64,000 nucleotides of DNA. Source: Myxococcales bacterium (GTDB taxonomy: Bacteria > Myxococcota_A > Polyangia > Polyangiales > Polyangiaceae). Each line of letters starts with the position of its first letter. Positions within the stretch are counted from its first letter, which is position 1. Position numbers and translations under genes: made by a program. Under the pieces are notes generated by a model. It saw only the letters and a program-made list of their open reading frames with translations, was not told where the DNA came from and searched no databases. Where the stretch lies: assembly GCA_025359105.1 (NCBI GenBank), contig JANYHK010000094.1, positions 55,508-119,507 of the forward strand, given 5' to 3'. Positions 42,029 to 51,024 of the stretch are shown here, in pieces.

Positions 42029-44236
42029 TCAGCGCCGCATCTCGTGGACGTGAACCGGCAAGCGTTCGAGGGCGCAGCCAGGGACGTCCTGCGTGCAGCG
42101 CGACCGCACGCGCGGCGCGACGTCGGGCGCGCGGTGCGCGAGAAATGCGTCGTCGGCGTGGCCCGTGATGTCTGCCGCCGCACCGAGCGTCCGCAGCGAC
42201 AGCGCTTGGATTCGCAGCATGTCGGCGTCGCGGGGCTGCAGGAGGAGGCCCCGCTGCGCCGCCTCGAGCGCGTCGCGCTCGCGCCCGGCGCCGCCCCATA
42301 TCACCGCCAGCCGCGCCCAGACGGCGTCGTCCTTCGGCGCGCCGACGGCGGCCTCCTTGAAGTGCGGCGCCGCGTCACTCCATCGCCACGAAATCGCCTC
42401 TGTCTCGCCACGGAGGCGCGCGAGGGCAGGGTGCGCCGGCACGAGGGCGTCCGCCTTCGTCAGAAGCTCGAGCGCTTCGGCGGTGCGGCCCTGCTCTTGG
42501 GCGAGTCGTGCGAGCGCCCCCGTAGCCATCGCACGCTCGCGATCGCTTCTGGCGTAGGTGAGCGCGCGCTCGAGGCTCGGCCGCGCCTCGCCCTGGCGCT
42601 CGCCGACCTCGTGGAGCATTGCGAGGCCGTGGTCGAAGGCGCGCTGGAACGCGCGCGTATCGCCCCGCACCACGCGCTCGCCGCCGCCGGTCCCCGCGCG
42701 CGCGCCGACCCCGAGGAGCGCTTCGGCGCGCGCGAGGTCGGTGACGGGCTCGGGCGGGCAGGGATCGATCGCGCGCGCCACGCGGCGAAGGCCCTCGGCC
42801 CCGAAGGCTCTCCCGCGCGCGCTCCGCGCGTCGTCGCATGCAGCCTTCTGCAGCGCGAGCCGTCGCGAACGGTGGCGGAGGCGCGCGACGGCGCGGAGCG
42901 GCCCGCCGGCTGACCGCGGCACGTCGAAGGCGAAGCGCGCCACGTCGGCGTCGCGCGGCGCGATGGTGTGATCGTAGACGCCCGCTTCGAACAGGTGCGT
43001 CTCGCGGGCGAGGAGCGGCTTGCCGTCGCTGCCGGCGACCGCGGCCGTGAAGCGGTGCGCGGTGGGATCATCGCCGGTGGCCTCGTGCCGGGTGCCCGCC
43101 TCGGCAATGCGCTGCCCGCGGGCGTCTTCGATGATCACTTCGAGCCACGTGTCCTGCGCGTCGAGAACGCCACCGGGGAAGCGATGCCCTGCGCCGACGT
43201 TGCGCACGACGATCTCGACGATCGCCCGCGCCCCCGCCGTCAGGACGGCGTCCTCGGGTGGGAGCACGCGCGCGGCGCCTTCGGGGACGACGGCGGCGAC
43301 GTCGAGCGTGACGGCGCTCGCGAGTTGCTCTTCGACGCGCCTTCGCTGATCGCGATCGCCGCGCATCTGCGCGAGCCACGTGTGCGCGCCGGCGAACCGG
43401 TGCGAAAAGACCTTGCCGCCTTTCGCCGTCGGATCGTTCGCGTCCTCCGGCGGCATGTGGCAGGTGCGGCACTCCTTCTGCGCGATCGGCGCGTCGACGC
43501 GCTCGCCGAGGCTGCCGGCGTAGGCGGAGCGCGACCACGGCGTCGCGTCGTCCTGGCCGATCATGAAGTGGTCGTTGCCCGTGCCCTCGTGGAGGAACGC
43601 CTTGTGGCAGCCGGCGCAGAGCGACGCCGTCCGCAGCGGTGACGCCGCCGCGCGCGCCTTGTGCTTGCGCACGCTCTCCGCGTCGCCCTCTTTAGGTACG
43701 GGAAAGTCCCCGACGTCCAGCGTGTAGCTCCCGTTGCCGTCGGGCCTCGTCGCGACGACGCCGTGGCAGACGCGGCACGAGACGCCGGCGTGCGCGCGGC
43801 GGTCCTTGGGCTCGATTTCAGCGTCCATCGCGCCGTCGACCAGGAGCGCGATGTCGTGGCACCCGGCGCAGAAACGGCTCGCCTTGTTCCCGCGATCCTT
43901 GCGCAGGCGGTCCACCGAGGTGCGGTAGATGGGGTTGTTGAACGACGCGAACGCGTGCGCGCTCGCGCGCCACTGGGCTTCGATGTCGCCGTGGCAGTCC
44001 CCGCACGTCTCGACGTCGGCGAGCGTGGCGCCGCCTCTCGCGGCGCCGCCCGCGCGCGTGACGCGCAAGAGGGATGGCGCGAAGTCGCCGTCGCCGTTCG
44101 GGAGGATCGCGGCGGGCAGCGCGGGAGGCGCGCGCGATGGCGTAGCGATCGCCGTCGCGTCGTCGTGGGCGCCCGACGCGCACGCCACGAACGCCCCGAG
44201 GATCGCGATCGCGATCGCGCTGTGCCCCGCGCTCAC
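42029..44236 (-). CDS. five-heme c-type cytochrome with TPR-like tail
   Basis: A 735-residue exported lipoprotein-like protein (leader ends GAFVACASG). The N-terminal half has five CxxCH heme sites: CGDCH, CAGCH, CRVCH, CAGCH, CRTCH. A beta-rich middle part follows (IVEIVVRNVGAGHRFPGG, LEVIIEDARGQR). The last 200 residues are helical TPR-like repeats (RAMATGALARLAQEQGRTAEALELL). Multiheme cytochromes move electrons in the periplasm or to the surface; the TPR part suggests a docking partner. It begins six bp after a DUF2330 gene on the same strand, so they may be cotranscribed. Confidence 0.88.
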   Translation of the reverse strand: MSAGHSAIAIAILGAFVACASGAHDDATAIATPSRAPPALPAAILPNGDGDFAPSLLRVTRAGGAARGGATLADVETCGDCHGDIEAQWRASAHAFASFNNPIYRTSVDRLRKDRGNKASRFCAGCHDIALLVDGAMDAEIEPKDRRAHAGVSCRVCHGVVATRPDGNGSYTLDVGDFPVPKEGDAESVRKHKARAAASPLRTASLCAGCHKAFLHEGTGNDHFMIGQDDATPWSRSAYAGSLGERVDAPIAQKECRTCHMPPEDANDPTAKGGKVFSHRFAGAHTWLAQMRGDRDQRRRVEEQLASAVTLDVAAVVPEGAARVLPPEDAVLTAGARAIVEIVVRNVGAGHRFPGGVLDAQDTWLEVIIEDARGQRIAEAGTRHEATGDDPTAHRFTAAVAGSDGKPLLARETHLFEAGVYDHTIAPRDADVARFAFDVPRSAGGPLRAVARLRHRSRRLALQKAACDDARSARGRAFGAEGLRRVARAIDPCPPEPVTDLARAEALLGVGARAGTGGGERVVRGDTRAFQRAFDHGLAMLHEVGERQGEARPSLERALTYARSDRERAMATGALARLAQEQGRTAEALELLTKADALVPAHPALARLRGETEAISWRWSDAAPHFKEAAVGAPKDDAVWARLAVIWGGAGRERDALEAAQRGLLLQPRDADMLRIQALSLRTLGAAADITGHADDAFLAHRAPDVAPRVRSRCTQDVPGCALERLPVHVHEMRR

Positions 44237-44242
44237 GTGTGA

Positions 44243-45961
44243 CTACTTCCGACGCCTGCGCAGCCCAGCGAGCACCCCCACGACGCCGAGGCCGAGCGCC
44301 AGCGCGCCGGTGCCGTCCGCCGGCGCCGCCGCACAGGTTCCGCATCCGCGCGCGCCGACAGGCGCCGTTCCCGCCGGCGCCGCGCTGTTCCCTCCGTCCG
44401 CGCCGGCCGGAGACGGCGGCGCCGAATTCGGACCCGCCGCGAGCGGCTTCGCGTCGAGCTCCGGCACGGGCGCCGCGAGGAACGTCCCCAGCTGTGCGCC
44501 GCGAGGCGCGAACGCCAGGTTGAGCGCCGGCTTGGGCCCCGTGGCCTGCGCGCTGCCGCCGGCCGGCGGCCCGCCCCATTTGCCGCGCTTCGGGTTCTGG
44601 CATGCGATGGCCCCGGTCCAGGGGTGGCGGATCGCGTAACGCCCCTGGAAGTTGTTGTACGACGCCGCCGTGGCGCCGTGCTCGAGTTGGTTGTCCGTGA
44701 CGCGCACCTCGCGCCCGCCGGTGATGGGCGGCGCTTCCTTGAACACGAGATCCTCGCCGAGCGACTCCTTGCCGTACCGCGCGTGCAGGCGCGTGAGCAC
44801 GAACCCGCTCGGCTGAAACCAGGGGCGACGCATGATCGGTGGCGACGGCGGCATCGGCGACGGCATCGGCTTGCTGCCCGGCTTCGGTGCGATCGTGGGC
44901 AGCGGCATCGGCTGGCGCGGCAAGCCCGGCGGTGGCGGCGGCGTCGCGCCCTGATCGCCCGCGCTCGGCAGCGCGTCGGCGCCCAGCGTCGCGAGCTCGT
45001 TGTAGCTGAGGGCCGGCGAGGGGCAGGGATCGCACGTCGACGCGTCCCACGCGTACTCGGTCACGACCGACTTCGGGTTCTTCTCGAGCGTGCGATCGAA
45101 GAGCGACGCATAGAACGTGGAGAACTTCCCCTTCGCCGCGTCGGAGACGTCGAAGTTCGTCGGTATGGTGACGTTCGGGTAGTTCGCGACCTCGTACCTC
45201 TGGCCCTTGGCGAGGATGTGCACGAGGAGATCCTGCGTCCCGTTCGAGTTGACGAGGCCGAGCCGGATCGGCAGCTGGAACTTCTCCGTGTCGTAATGGA
45301 AACGGAGCGGCGAGAGCATCGCCTGGTTCCCTTCGAACTTCACCTTGGTGATGTCGACCTTCGCGACGAAGAACTTCATCCCGCTCTGCACGTACGGCCG
45401 GAGGAAGGGCTCGCTGCCCTCGGGAATCTTGTACTTCTCCTGCTTCAGCCACGTATCGAGGCCGGTCGAGTCCTTCGCCGACAGGATGACGATCTCGTAT
45501 TCGCCCACCGTGAACTGCGCCTCGATCTTCACGCCGAGATCGGCGGCGCTCTTCGAGATCGGGGAAGGCGAGGGGGGCGGCATCGCGCCCGGCGCCATCG
45601 CCGTCATCGGCATCTCGGGCGCACACGGATCCTCTTCCCAGTACTCGACGAGGCGCGGCGCGGCGAGCGTGTCGACGCGGTCGAAGATGCTCCGGTCGAG
45701 CGTCTTGACGTTCTCCTTCTGGAGGACGACGGGAACCGGCACCACCATCGCAAACTTCTCGGGCGGGCCCTGGTAGTTGTTCTGCATCGAGAGGACGGTG
45801 CGTTGCCCCTCGCGCATCAACACGACCATCGTTGCGTTGTTGTAGAGCTTCGCGTCCGCGCCGCTCACGTAGAAGCCGCAGAACGCGTCCGCCACGCCCG
45901 GCGCGAGCGCCCCGCCGGCCGCCACCGCGCACGCCAGAACCATCCCCAGTGATTTTCGCAT
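44243..45961 (-). CDS. DUF2330 protein with MYXO-CTERM-like tail (copy A)
   Basis: A 572-residue surface protein of unknown function. The signal peptide ends GVADAFCGFYVSG, the characteristic DUF2330 start. KLYNNATMVVLMREG, GPPEKFAMVVPVPVVL and PRLVEYWEEDPC follow. A Pro/Met-rich insertion lies in the middle. The C-terminus has GCGTCA, a hydrophobic segment and RRRRK, as in MYXO-CTERM sorting signals that mark proteins for the outer surface. It is paralogous to the gene at 46817-48538. Confidence 0.9.
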   Translation of the reverse strand: MRKSLGMVLACAVAAGGALAPGVADAFCGFYVSGADAKLYNNATMVVLMREGQRTVLSMQNNYQGPPEKFAMVVPVPVVLQKENVKTLDRSIFDRVDTLAAPRLVEYWEEDPCAPEMPMTAMAPGAMPPPSPSPISKSAADLGVKIEAQFTVGEYEIVILSAKDSTGLDTWLKQEKYKIPEGSEPFLRPYVQSGMKFFVAKVDITKVKFEGNQAMLSPLRFHYDTEKFQLPIRLGLVNSNGTQDLLVHILAKGQRYEVANYPNVTIPTNFDVSDAAKGKFSTFYASLFDRTLEKNPKSVVTEYAWDASTCDPCPSPALSYNELATLGADALPSAGDQGATPPPPPGLPRQPMPLPTIAPKPGSKPMPSPMPPSPPIMRRPWFQPSGFVLTRLHARYGKESLGEDLVFKEAPPITGGREVRVTDNQLEHGATAASYNNFQGRYAIRHPWTGAIACQNPKRGKWGGPPAGGSAQATGPKPALNLAFAPRGAQLGTFLAAPVPELDAKPLAAGPNSAPPSPAGADGGNSAAPAGTAPVGARGCGTCAAAPADGTGALALGLGVVGVLAGLRRRRK

Positions 45962-46022
45962 GGGGCGTATGGGACCGCCTTTCCTACGCGGTCGTCAACC
46001 GCCGCGAACTGCGGGGACAAAG

Positions 46023-46748
46023 TCACTTCACTCCGAGGATCTTCCCATTGCCGGAGGCCTTGGTCTTGCCAGTGATGCTCGCGCCGGCGACGGTGACGCT
46101 GGCGTTGGCCGACGCGACGATCGCCTCCGGTGTGCCCTTCAGGCTGCCGCCGGTCATCGTGACCTTCGCGTTGCCCGATGCGTCGATAGGGAGCGGCGCG
46201 GTGACGTCGACGTTGACGAGCGTGAGCTGGCAGTTGCCGCCGGCGGTGATCGCGGTGCCGGTGGCGACGTTCGCCTTCACCTTCTCGAGCTTCACGACGT
46301 CGACGCCGCCGCACGTGAACGGCGACGTGCCGTCCCAGGTCACCGACTTCAGAGCTGCGCTGCCGCCGGTGCTCGCGGCGGCGCTCTTCGACTGCGCGTA
46401 CACCCAGATCCCCACGCCGACGAAGATGACGGCGATGAGGCCGAGGATGACGGCGCCGATCACCCAGCCCCAGATCATCGAGGAGACCTTGTTCTTCAGG
46501 TCCCGCTCCATCTTGCCGGTGTTGATCTTGAGGTTCACGCCCCCGCCGACACCTACGACCGTGAAGTTGGCCTTGCGCGGCGCGAAGCCGAGCTGCGCGG
46601 CGTAGGCGGCGCTCCCGTCCGGATCGGGCGGGCCGACGGGCGAGAGGTGGCGGTTGTCGTTGCGAAAGAGGGAGCAGCAGTGGGAGCAGCGCGCGAATTG
46701 TGCATTCTGCACATATTCGAGACCGCCGCCGCATTGGAGGCATTTCAT
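46023..46748 (-). CDS. zinc-ribbon, single-span membrane protein
   Basis: A 241-residue protein I do not recognise. The N-terminus has a zinc ribbon (CLQCG and CSHCCS). A basic, polar segment leads to one strong membrane span (about 105-130, AVILGLIAVIFVGVGIWVYA). The outer part of about 110 residues repeats short beta motifs (GNCQLTLVNVDV, GNAKVTMTGGSLKG, ANASVTVAGASITG), suggesting a small beta-helix. It lies between the two DUF2330 genes on the same strand. The start MKCLQCGGG is chosen because upstream codons are Arg/His-rich and unlike the domain. Confidence 0.8.
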   Translation of the reverse strand: MKCLQCGGGLEYVQNAQFARCSHCCSLFRNDNRHLSPVGPPDPDGSAAYAAQLGFAPRKANFTVVGVGGGVNLKINTGKMERDLKNKVSSMIWGWVIGAVILGLIAVIFVGVGIWVYAQSKSAAASTGGSAALKSVTWDGTSPFTCGGVDVVKLEKVKANVATGTAITAGGNCQLTLVNVDVTAPLPIDASGNAKVTMTGGSLKGTPEAIVASANASVTVAGASITGKTKASGNGKILGVK

Positions 46749-46816
46749 CGTGCACGGGGTCGTGCAGGCGCCGTGCCGAGCGTGATCTGCGTGGGATGCG
46801 CGGATTCTTGCCGCGG

Positions 46817-48538
46817 CTATCGTGCAGCGCGAACGCGCGGTGTGCACGCCGTGCGCTTCCTGCGCGCGCGAAGCGCGACGAGCCCGAGGACGCCGGCGAG
46901 AGCGGCGAGTCGGTCACCGGGAACCGACTCGTTCGCCGTGCTCACGGCGCAACCTCCGCTCTTGGCTGGCGCGGCCGAGGGGGCCGGCGCCGCGGGGACG
47001 GCGCTCGCGTCGCGCGGCGCCGATGCGTCGGAGGCGGAGGCGGGCGGCAGTGCGCCCATTGGCGCGGGCTTCGCGTCGAGCTCCGGCACCGCGGCGGCGA
47101 GGAACGACGAGAGCGGCGCCCCTCCGCGCGGTGCGAAGGCGAGGTTCGTCGCCGCTTTCGGCTGCGTGTCGCCCTTGACGCCCGACGGCGGGCCGCCCCA
47201 GCGTCCGCGCTTCGGCGCCTGGCAGGCGATGGGACCCATCCACGGATGGCGCATCGCGTAGCGACCCTGGAAGTTGTTCACCGACGACGACGTCGCGCCG
47301 TGCTCGAGCTCGTCGTCCTTGATGCGGACCTCGCGGCCTCCTGTGATCGCGGTGGCCTGCTTGAAGACGAGATCCTCCCCGAGCGCCTCCTTGGTGTACC
47401 GCGCGTGCAGGCGCGTGAGGACGAAGCCGCTCGGCGAGAACCACGGCGTGCGCCGCAGGCCCGGTCCTCCTTTGGTCCCTCCGCCGCCCGCCGGCGGGGT
47501 CGCGGGAGCGTCGGGCAACGCGTCGGCGCCGAGCGTCGCGAGATCGTTGTACGTCAGCGCTGGCGTCGGACACGGATCGCACGTCGACGCGTCCCAGGCG
47601 TACTCGGTCACCACTGCCTTTGGCGTCTTCTCGAGGGTGCGATCGAAGAGCGACGCATAGAACGTCGAGAACTGCCCGCGCGCGCTCTCCGAGACGTCGA
47701 AGTTCGTCGGGATGGTGACGTTCGCGTAGTTCGCGACCTCGTACCGCTGGCCCTTGGCGAGGATGTGGACGATGAGATCCTGCGCGCCCTTCGCGTTGAC
47801 GAGCCCAAGTCGAATGGGCAGGTTGAACTTCTCGGTGTCGTAGTGGAACCGCAGCGGCGAGAGCATCGCCATGCCGTTCTCGAACTTGATCTTCTGCGGG
47901 TCGACCTTCGCGACGAAGAATTTCATCCCGCTCTGCACGTACGGGCGGAGATACGGCTCACTCCCGTCGGGGATCTTGTAGCCACCTTGCTTGAGCCAGG
48001 TGTCGAGGCCGGTCGCGTCCTTTGCCGACAGGATCACGACCTCGTACTCGCCGACGGTGAACTGCGCCTCGACGGTGACGCCGAGGTCGGCTTTGCCCGC
48101 GCCGCCTCCGCCGCTTCCCACGCCTCGCAGACTCAGGCCCCCCTTGCTGCCCTCCATGTCCATTTCCGGCGCGCAGGGATCTTGCTCCCAGTATTCGACG
48201 AGGCGCGGCGCCGCCAGCAGATCCACCCGATCGAAGATCGCGCGATCGAGGGTCTTCACGTTCTCCTTCTGCAGCACCACCGGCACCGGCACCACCATCG
48301 CGAACTTTTCGGGTGGCCCCTGGTAGTTGTTCTGCATCGAGAGGATGGTCCGCTGGCCGTCGCGCATCATCACGACCATGGTCGCGTTGTTGTAGAGCTT
48401 CGTGTCCGCACCACTCACGTAGAAGCCGCAGAACGCCGCGGCGCTCCGCGGCGCGCACGCGAGGACGAGGCCGAGGACGCAGGAGAGGAGCGAGGGGAGG
48501 GAGAGGCGTGAGAGGACGGGCGCCGCGACGTTTCGCAT
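46817..48538 (-). CDS. DUF2330 protein with MYXO-CTERM-like tail (copy B)
   Basis: A 573-residue paralogue of the protein at 44243-45961. The signal peptide ends RSAAAFCGFYVSG, and the same core is nearly identical (KLYNNATMVVMMRDG, GPPEKFAMVVPVPVVL, EYWEQDPC). The variable middle is shorter and Gly-rich. The tail has GGCAVS, a hydrophobic stretch and ARRKR, followed by extra residues beyond the usual end. The start at MRNVAAPVLSRL gives a normal signal peptide. The function is unknown; two copies in one strand-coherent block suggest partial duplication of an operon. Confidence 0.9.
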   Translation of the reverse strand: MRNVAAPVLSRLSLPSLLSCVLGLVLACAPRSAAAFCGFYVSGADTKLYNNATMVVMMRDGQRTILSMQNNYQGPPEKFAMVVPVPVVLQKENVKTLDRAIFDRVDLLAAPRLVEYWEQDPCAPEMDMEGSKGGLSLRGVGSGGGGAGKADLGVTVEAQFTVGEYEVVILSAKDATGLDTWLKQGGYKIPDGSEPYLRPYVQSGMKFFVAKVDPQKIKFENGMAMLSPLRFHYDTEKFNLPIRLGLVNAKGAQDLIVHILAKGQRYEVANYANVTIPTNFDVSESARGQFSTFYASLFDRTLEKTPKAVVTEYAWDASTCDPCPTPALTYNDLATLGADALPDAPATPPAGGGGTKGGPGLRRTPWFSPSGFVLTRLHARYTKEALGEDLVFKQATAITGGREVRIKDDELEHGATSSSVNNFQGRYAMRHPWMGPIACQAPKRGRWGGPPSGVKGDTQPKAATNLAFAPRGGAPLSSFLAAAVPELDAKPAPMGALPPASASDASAPRDASAVPAAPAPSAAPAKSGGCAVSTANESVPGDRLAALAGVLGLVALRARRKRTACTPRVRAAR

Positions 48539-48590
48539 GGGGCCATGGCACGCCGTTGCCGCGCGCCCGTCAACGGAATATGCCGTGGTC

Positions 48591-49640
48591 ATGCGGGTCG
48601 CGATCATCGGCGGAGGCGTGATGGGGTGCGCGACGGCGCTTGCGCTCGAAGCGCGCGGTGCCGACGTGGTGCTCCTCGAGCGGAGCGTCCCGGGGGCGGA
48701 GGCGTCGAGCGCCGCGGCGGGCATCCTCGGCGCGCAGGTGGAGAGCCGCGAGGGGAGCGCGCTGCTCGAGACGTTCGTGCGCGCGCGGGCCGACTACGCC
48801 GGGTGGGCCGCGGAGCTGCGGGAGAGGACGGGGCTCGACATCGGGTACCGCGTCTCCGGCATGCTGCGCGTCGCGTTCACCGAGGAGGAGGCGAACGACG
48901 TAGGCAAGACCGCCGCCTGGCAATCCGCGGCCGGGCTCCGCGCCGAATCGCTCGACGACGGGCAGGCGCGCGCGATCGAGCCGATGCTCGCGCCGGTCGC
49001 GCGCGCGGCGTATTTCCCGGACGAAGCGCAGGTCGATCCCCGGGCGCTCCTGCGCGCGCTCGTCGCCGGCATCGCGCGGTCGCGTGTCGTCGTGCGCAGC
49101 GGGGTGGTCGTACAGCGGCTGGCGGAGACGGACGGGCGCTGCCGCGGCGTCGTGCTCGACGGCGAGACGCTCGAGGCCGACGCGACGGTGCTCGCTGCGG
49201 GGAGCTGGTCGTCGCTCGTGCCCGGCGTGCCGGATGCCGTGCCCCGCGTCGTCCCGGTGCGCGGTCAGATCGTGCAGCTCGACGAAAGGCCGCCGCGCGT
49301 GCGCACGATGGTGAAGACGGCGGCCGGCTACGTCGTCCCGCGCGGCGACGGGCGCGTCGTGTGCGGCTCGACGATGGAGCACGCCGGGTATGCGAGCGCC
49401 GTCACGGCGGGCGGTGTGCGCGCGATCCTCGATGCGGCGATCCGCGCGGTGCCGTCGCTCGCGGGCGCGGAGCTGGGGGCGACGTGGAGTAGCTTCCGGC
49501 CGTACGCGGGGGAGGAGACGCCGTGGCTGGTCGGGGCGTCGCCGCTGCCGGGCTTGTTTCTGGCGACGGGGCATCACCGGAACGGGATCTTGCTGGCGAA
49601 GACGACCGCAGACCGGGTGACGGCGGCGATCCTGGGCTGA
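48591..49640 (+). CDS. thiO: ThiO-like glycine oxidase (FAD-dependent)
   Basis: A 349-residue D-amino-acid-oxidase-fold flavoenzyme. The FAD site is VAIIGGGVMGCATALALEARG with ERSVPGAEASSAAAGILG. The C-terminal LFLATGHHRNGILLAKTTAD is typical of ThiO, which oxidises glycine to iminoglycine for the thiamine thiazole. No other thiamine genes lie nearby, so the assignment is by sequence alone; another amine oxidase of this fold is possible. The ATG at 48591 begins directly at the FAD motif. Confidence 0.85.
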   Translation: MRVAIIGGGVMGCATALALEARGADVVLLERSVPGAEASSAAAGILGAQVESREGSALLETFVRARADYAGWAAELRERTGLDIGYRVSGMLRVAFTEEEANDVGKTAAWQSAAGLRAESLDDGQARAIEPMLAPVARAAYFPDEAQVDPRALLRALVAGIARSRVVVRSGVVVQRLAETDGRCRGVVLDGETLEADATVLAAGSWSSLVPGVPDAVPRVVPVRGQIVQLDERPPRVRTMVKTAAGYVVPRGDGRVVCGSTMEHAGYASAVTAGGVRAILDAAIRAVPSLAGAELGATWSSFRPYAGEETPWLVGASPLPGLFLATGHHRNGILLAKTTADRVTAAILG

Positions 49641-49658
49641 GGGTTTGCTAGCGCGCTG

Positions 49659-50708
49659 TCAGGCCACCGCGAGCTCGGCCCCGCCGACGCGCACGAGGAC
49701 GACGCTGACGTTGTCCAGCCCGCCGCGTCCGTTCGCCAGCTCGACGAGGCAGTCGGCGGCCCGTGTGACGTCGAGGATGGTCGCGAGCACGTCGCGGATC
49801 AGATCGTCGGGCACCATCTTCGTGAGCCCGTCGGAGCAAAGCAGGTACACGTCACCGACCTCCGGCTTGCCGACGACGAGATCGGTGAGCACGCGCGCCC
49901 TCGGTCCGACCGCGCGGCTGAGGAGCCCCGACCCCTCGCCGACGACGCCGTAGCACGCCATCGTGTGATCCTTCGTCATGCGCTCGAGCACGCCGTCGCG
50001 GTAGCGGTAGCAGCGGCTGTCGCCGACGTGACCGATGTAGACGCGTCTCTTGTCGGGCGAGAAGCGCGCCGCCACGACCGTCGTGCCCATCTGCGCAAAC
50101 TCGGGCTTCTCCTTCGCGACCTGGCGAATGCGGGAGCTCGCGGCCTGAATCGCCCGCACGACCTCGCTCCCTCGACGCGGCAACGTCGGGTGCTCCTTGC
50201 CCTCGAACGTCCTCTCGTCGAGCGCCTTCGCGATCGTCTCCACCGCCAACCCGCTGGCGATCCCGCCACCGTTGTGGCCGCCCATCCCGTCCGCCACGAC
50301 GCACAGACCGTCGTCGGAGCGAACGAGAACGGTGTCCTCGTTGTGCTTGCGGTGGCGCCCGCGGTCCGTGCGGCCCACGGCCGCGAGGAGGAAATGCGGC
50401 TGGAGGGACGTGTCCTCCTCATCGAGCGCATACTTGTCGAACGCGATGGGGATGGCCGGGCAGCTCTCCTCGACGTCGCCCAAGTCCGAGTGGCGCGTCA
50501 CTTCGTCGTAGTCCTCCTCGCCTTCGTCGAAGTCGATGAGCGGCAGGCTGTCGGAGGGCTCGACATGCGCTCCGATCACGACGCGCGGGCCGATCGGAGC
50601 GGCCACGATTGGTTCTCTCCGTCGTCCCTCCCGCAGCGCCCACATGAGGAGCAGGAGTCCGGAAACGAGCGCGATGAGCGCGCCGAGCGCGAGTCGCTCA
50701 GGTGTCAT
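49659..50708 (-). CDS. PP2C-type Ser/Thr phosphatase, membrane anchored
   Basis: A 349-residue phosphatase. An N-terminal span (about 7-27, LALGALIALVSGLLLLMWAL) precedes an acidic linker. The PP2C domain then has GRTDRGRHRKHNEDTVL, VVADGMGGHNGG, GHVGDSRCYRYRDG, LLCSDGLTKMV and GLDNVSVVLVRV, with all metal-binding Asp residues. It would reverse Ser/Thr phosphorylation by kinases such as the divergent neighbour at 51025. The start is the ATG at 50708, giving the membrane anchor. Confidence 0.93.
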   Translation of the reverse strand: MTPERLALGALIALVSGLLLLMWALREGRRREPIVAAPIGPRVVIGAHVEPSDSLPLIDFDEGEEDYDEVTRHSDLGDVEESCPAIPIAFDKYALDEEDTSLQPHFLLAAVGRTDRGRHRKHNEDTVLVRSDDGLCVVADGMGGHNGGGIASGLAVETIAKALDERTFEGKEHPTLPRRGSEVVRAIQAASSRIRQVAKEKPEFAQMGTTVVAARFSPDKRRVYIGHVGDSRCYRYRDGVLERMTKDHTMACYGVVGEGSGLLSRAVGPRARVLTDLVVGKPEVGDVYLLCSDGLTKMVPDDLIRDVLATILDVTRAADCLVELANGRGGLDNVSVVLVRVGGAELAVA

Positions 50709-51010
50709 CGTGAAAGTCCACGGAGAGGCATGTGACCCTCTGAGCAAGGGTCGTTCCTAGCCGGAGCCCCTGCCAAGTGCACGTAATCAGGCTGGATGGT
50801 AGTGGTGCGCCCGTCGACTCGGTGCGTGGGGCGCCACAAGACCGACATGCCCGGTTCGCGGCTATTGCTCCTCGTTTGCTCCCGCCAGGCCGCAAGTTGC
50901 TGTCGACGCCCGAGCCACATGGGCACTCGGCGGCCATCTAGATGCCCGAAACGACGTCAGGCCCGTCGCTTGCTCTTAGGGATCCGGTGACCCGCCCGAC
51001 CGTCGGTACG
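50709..51010. other. intergenic region between divergent phosphatase and kinase
   Basis: About 300 bp without a supportable gene. It holds GACCCT-AGGGTC (50734-50739 with 50747-50752), an inverted repeat near the phosphatase start, and otherwise nothing I can assign. Promoters for both genes should lie here. Confidence 0.5.
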
Positions 51011-51018
51011 AAAAGGAG
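51011..51018 (+). promoter_or_regulatory. ribosome binding site deciding a TTG start
   Basis: AAAAGGAG is followed by ATGGCTTGA. The ATG (51020) meets an in-frame TGA after one codon, and the TTG (51025) that starts the kinase overlaps that TGA. The spacing (six bases) and the conserved CPHCG after TTG support TTG as the kinase start. Confidence 0.65.
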
Positions 51019-51024
51019 CATGGC

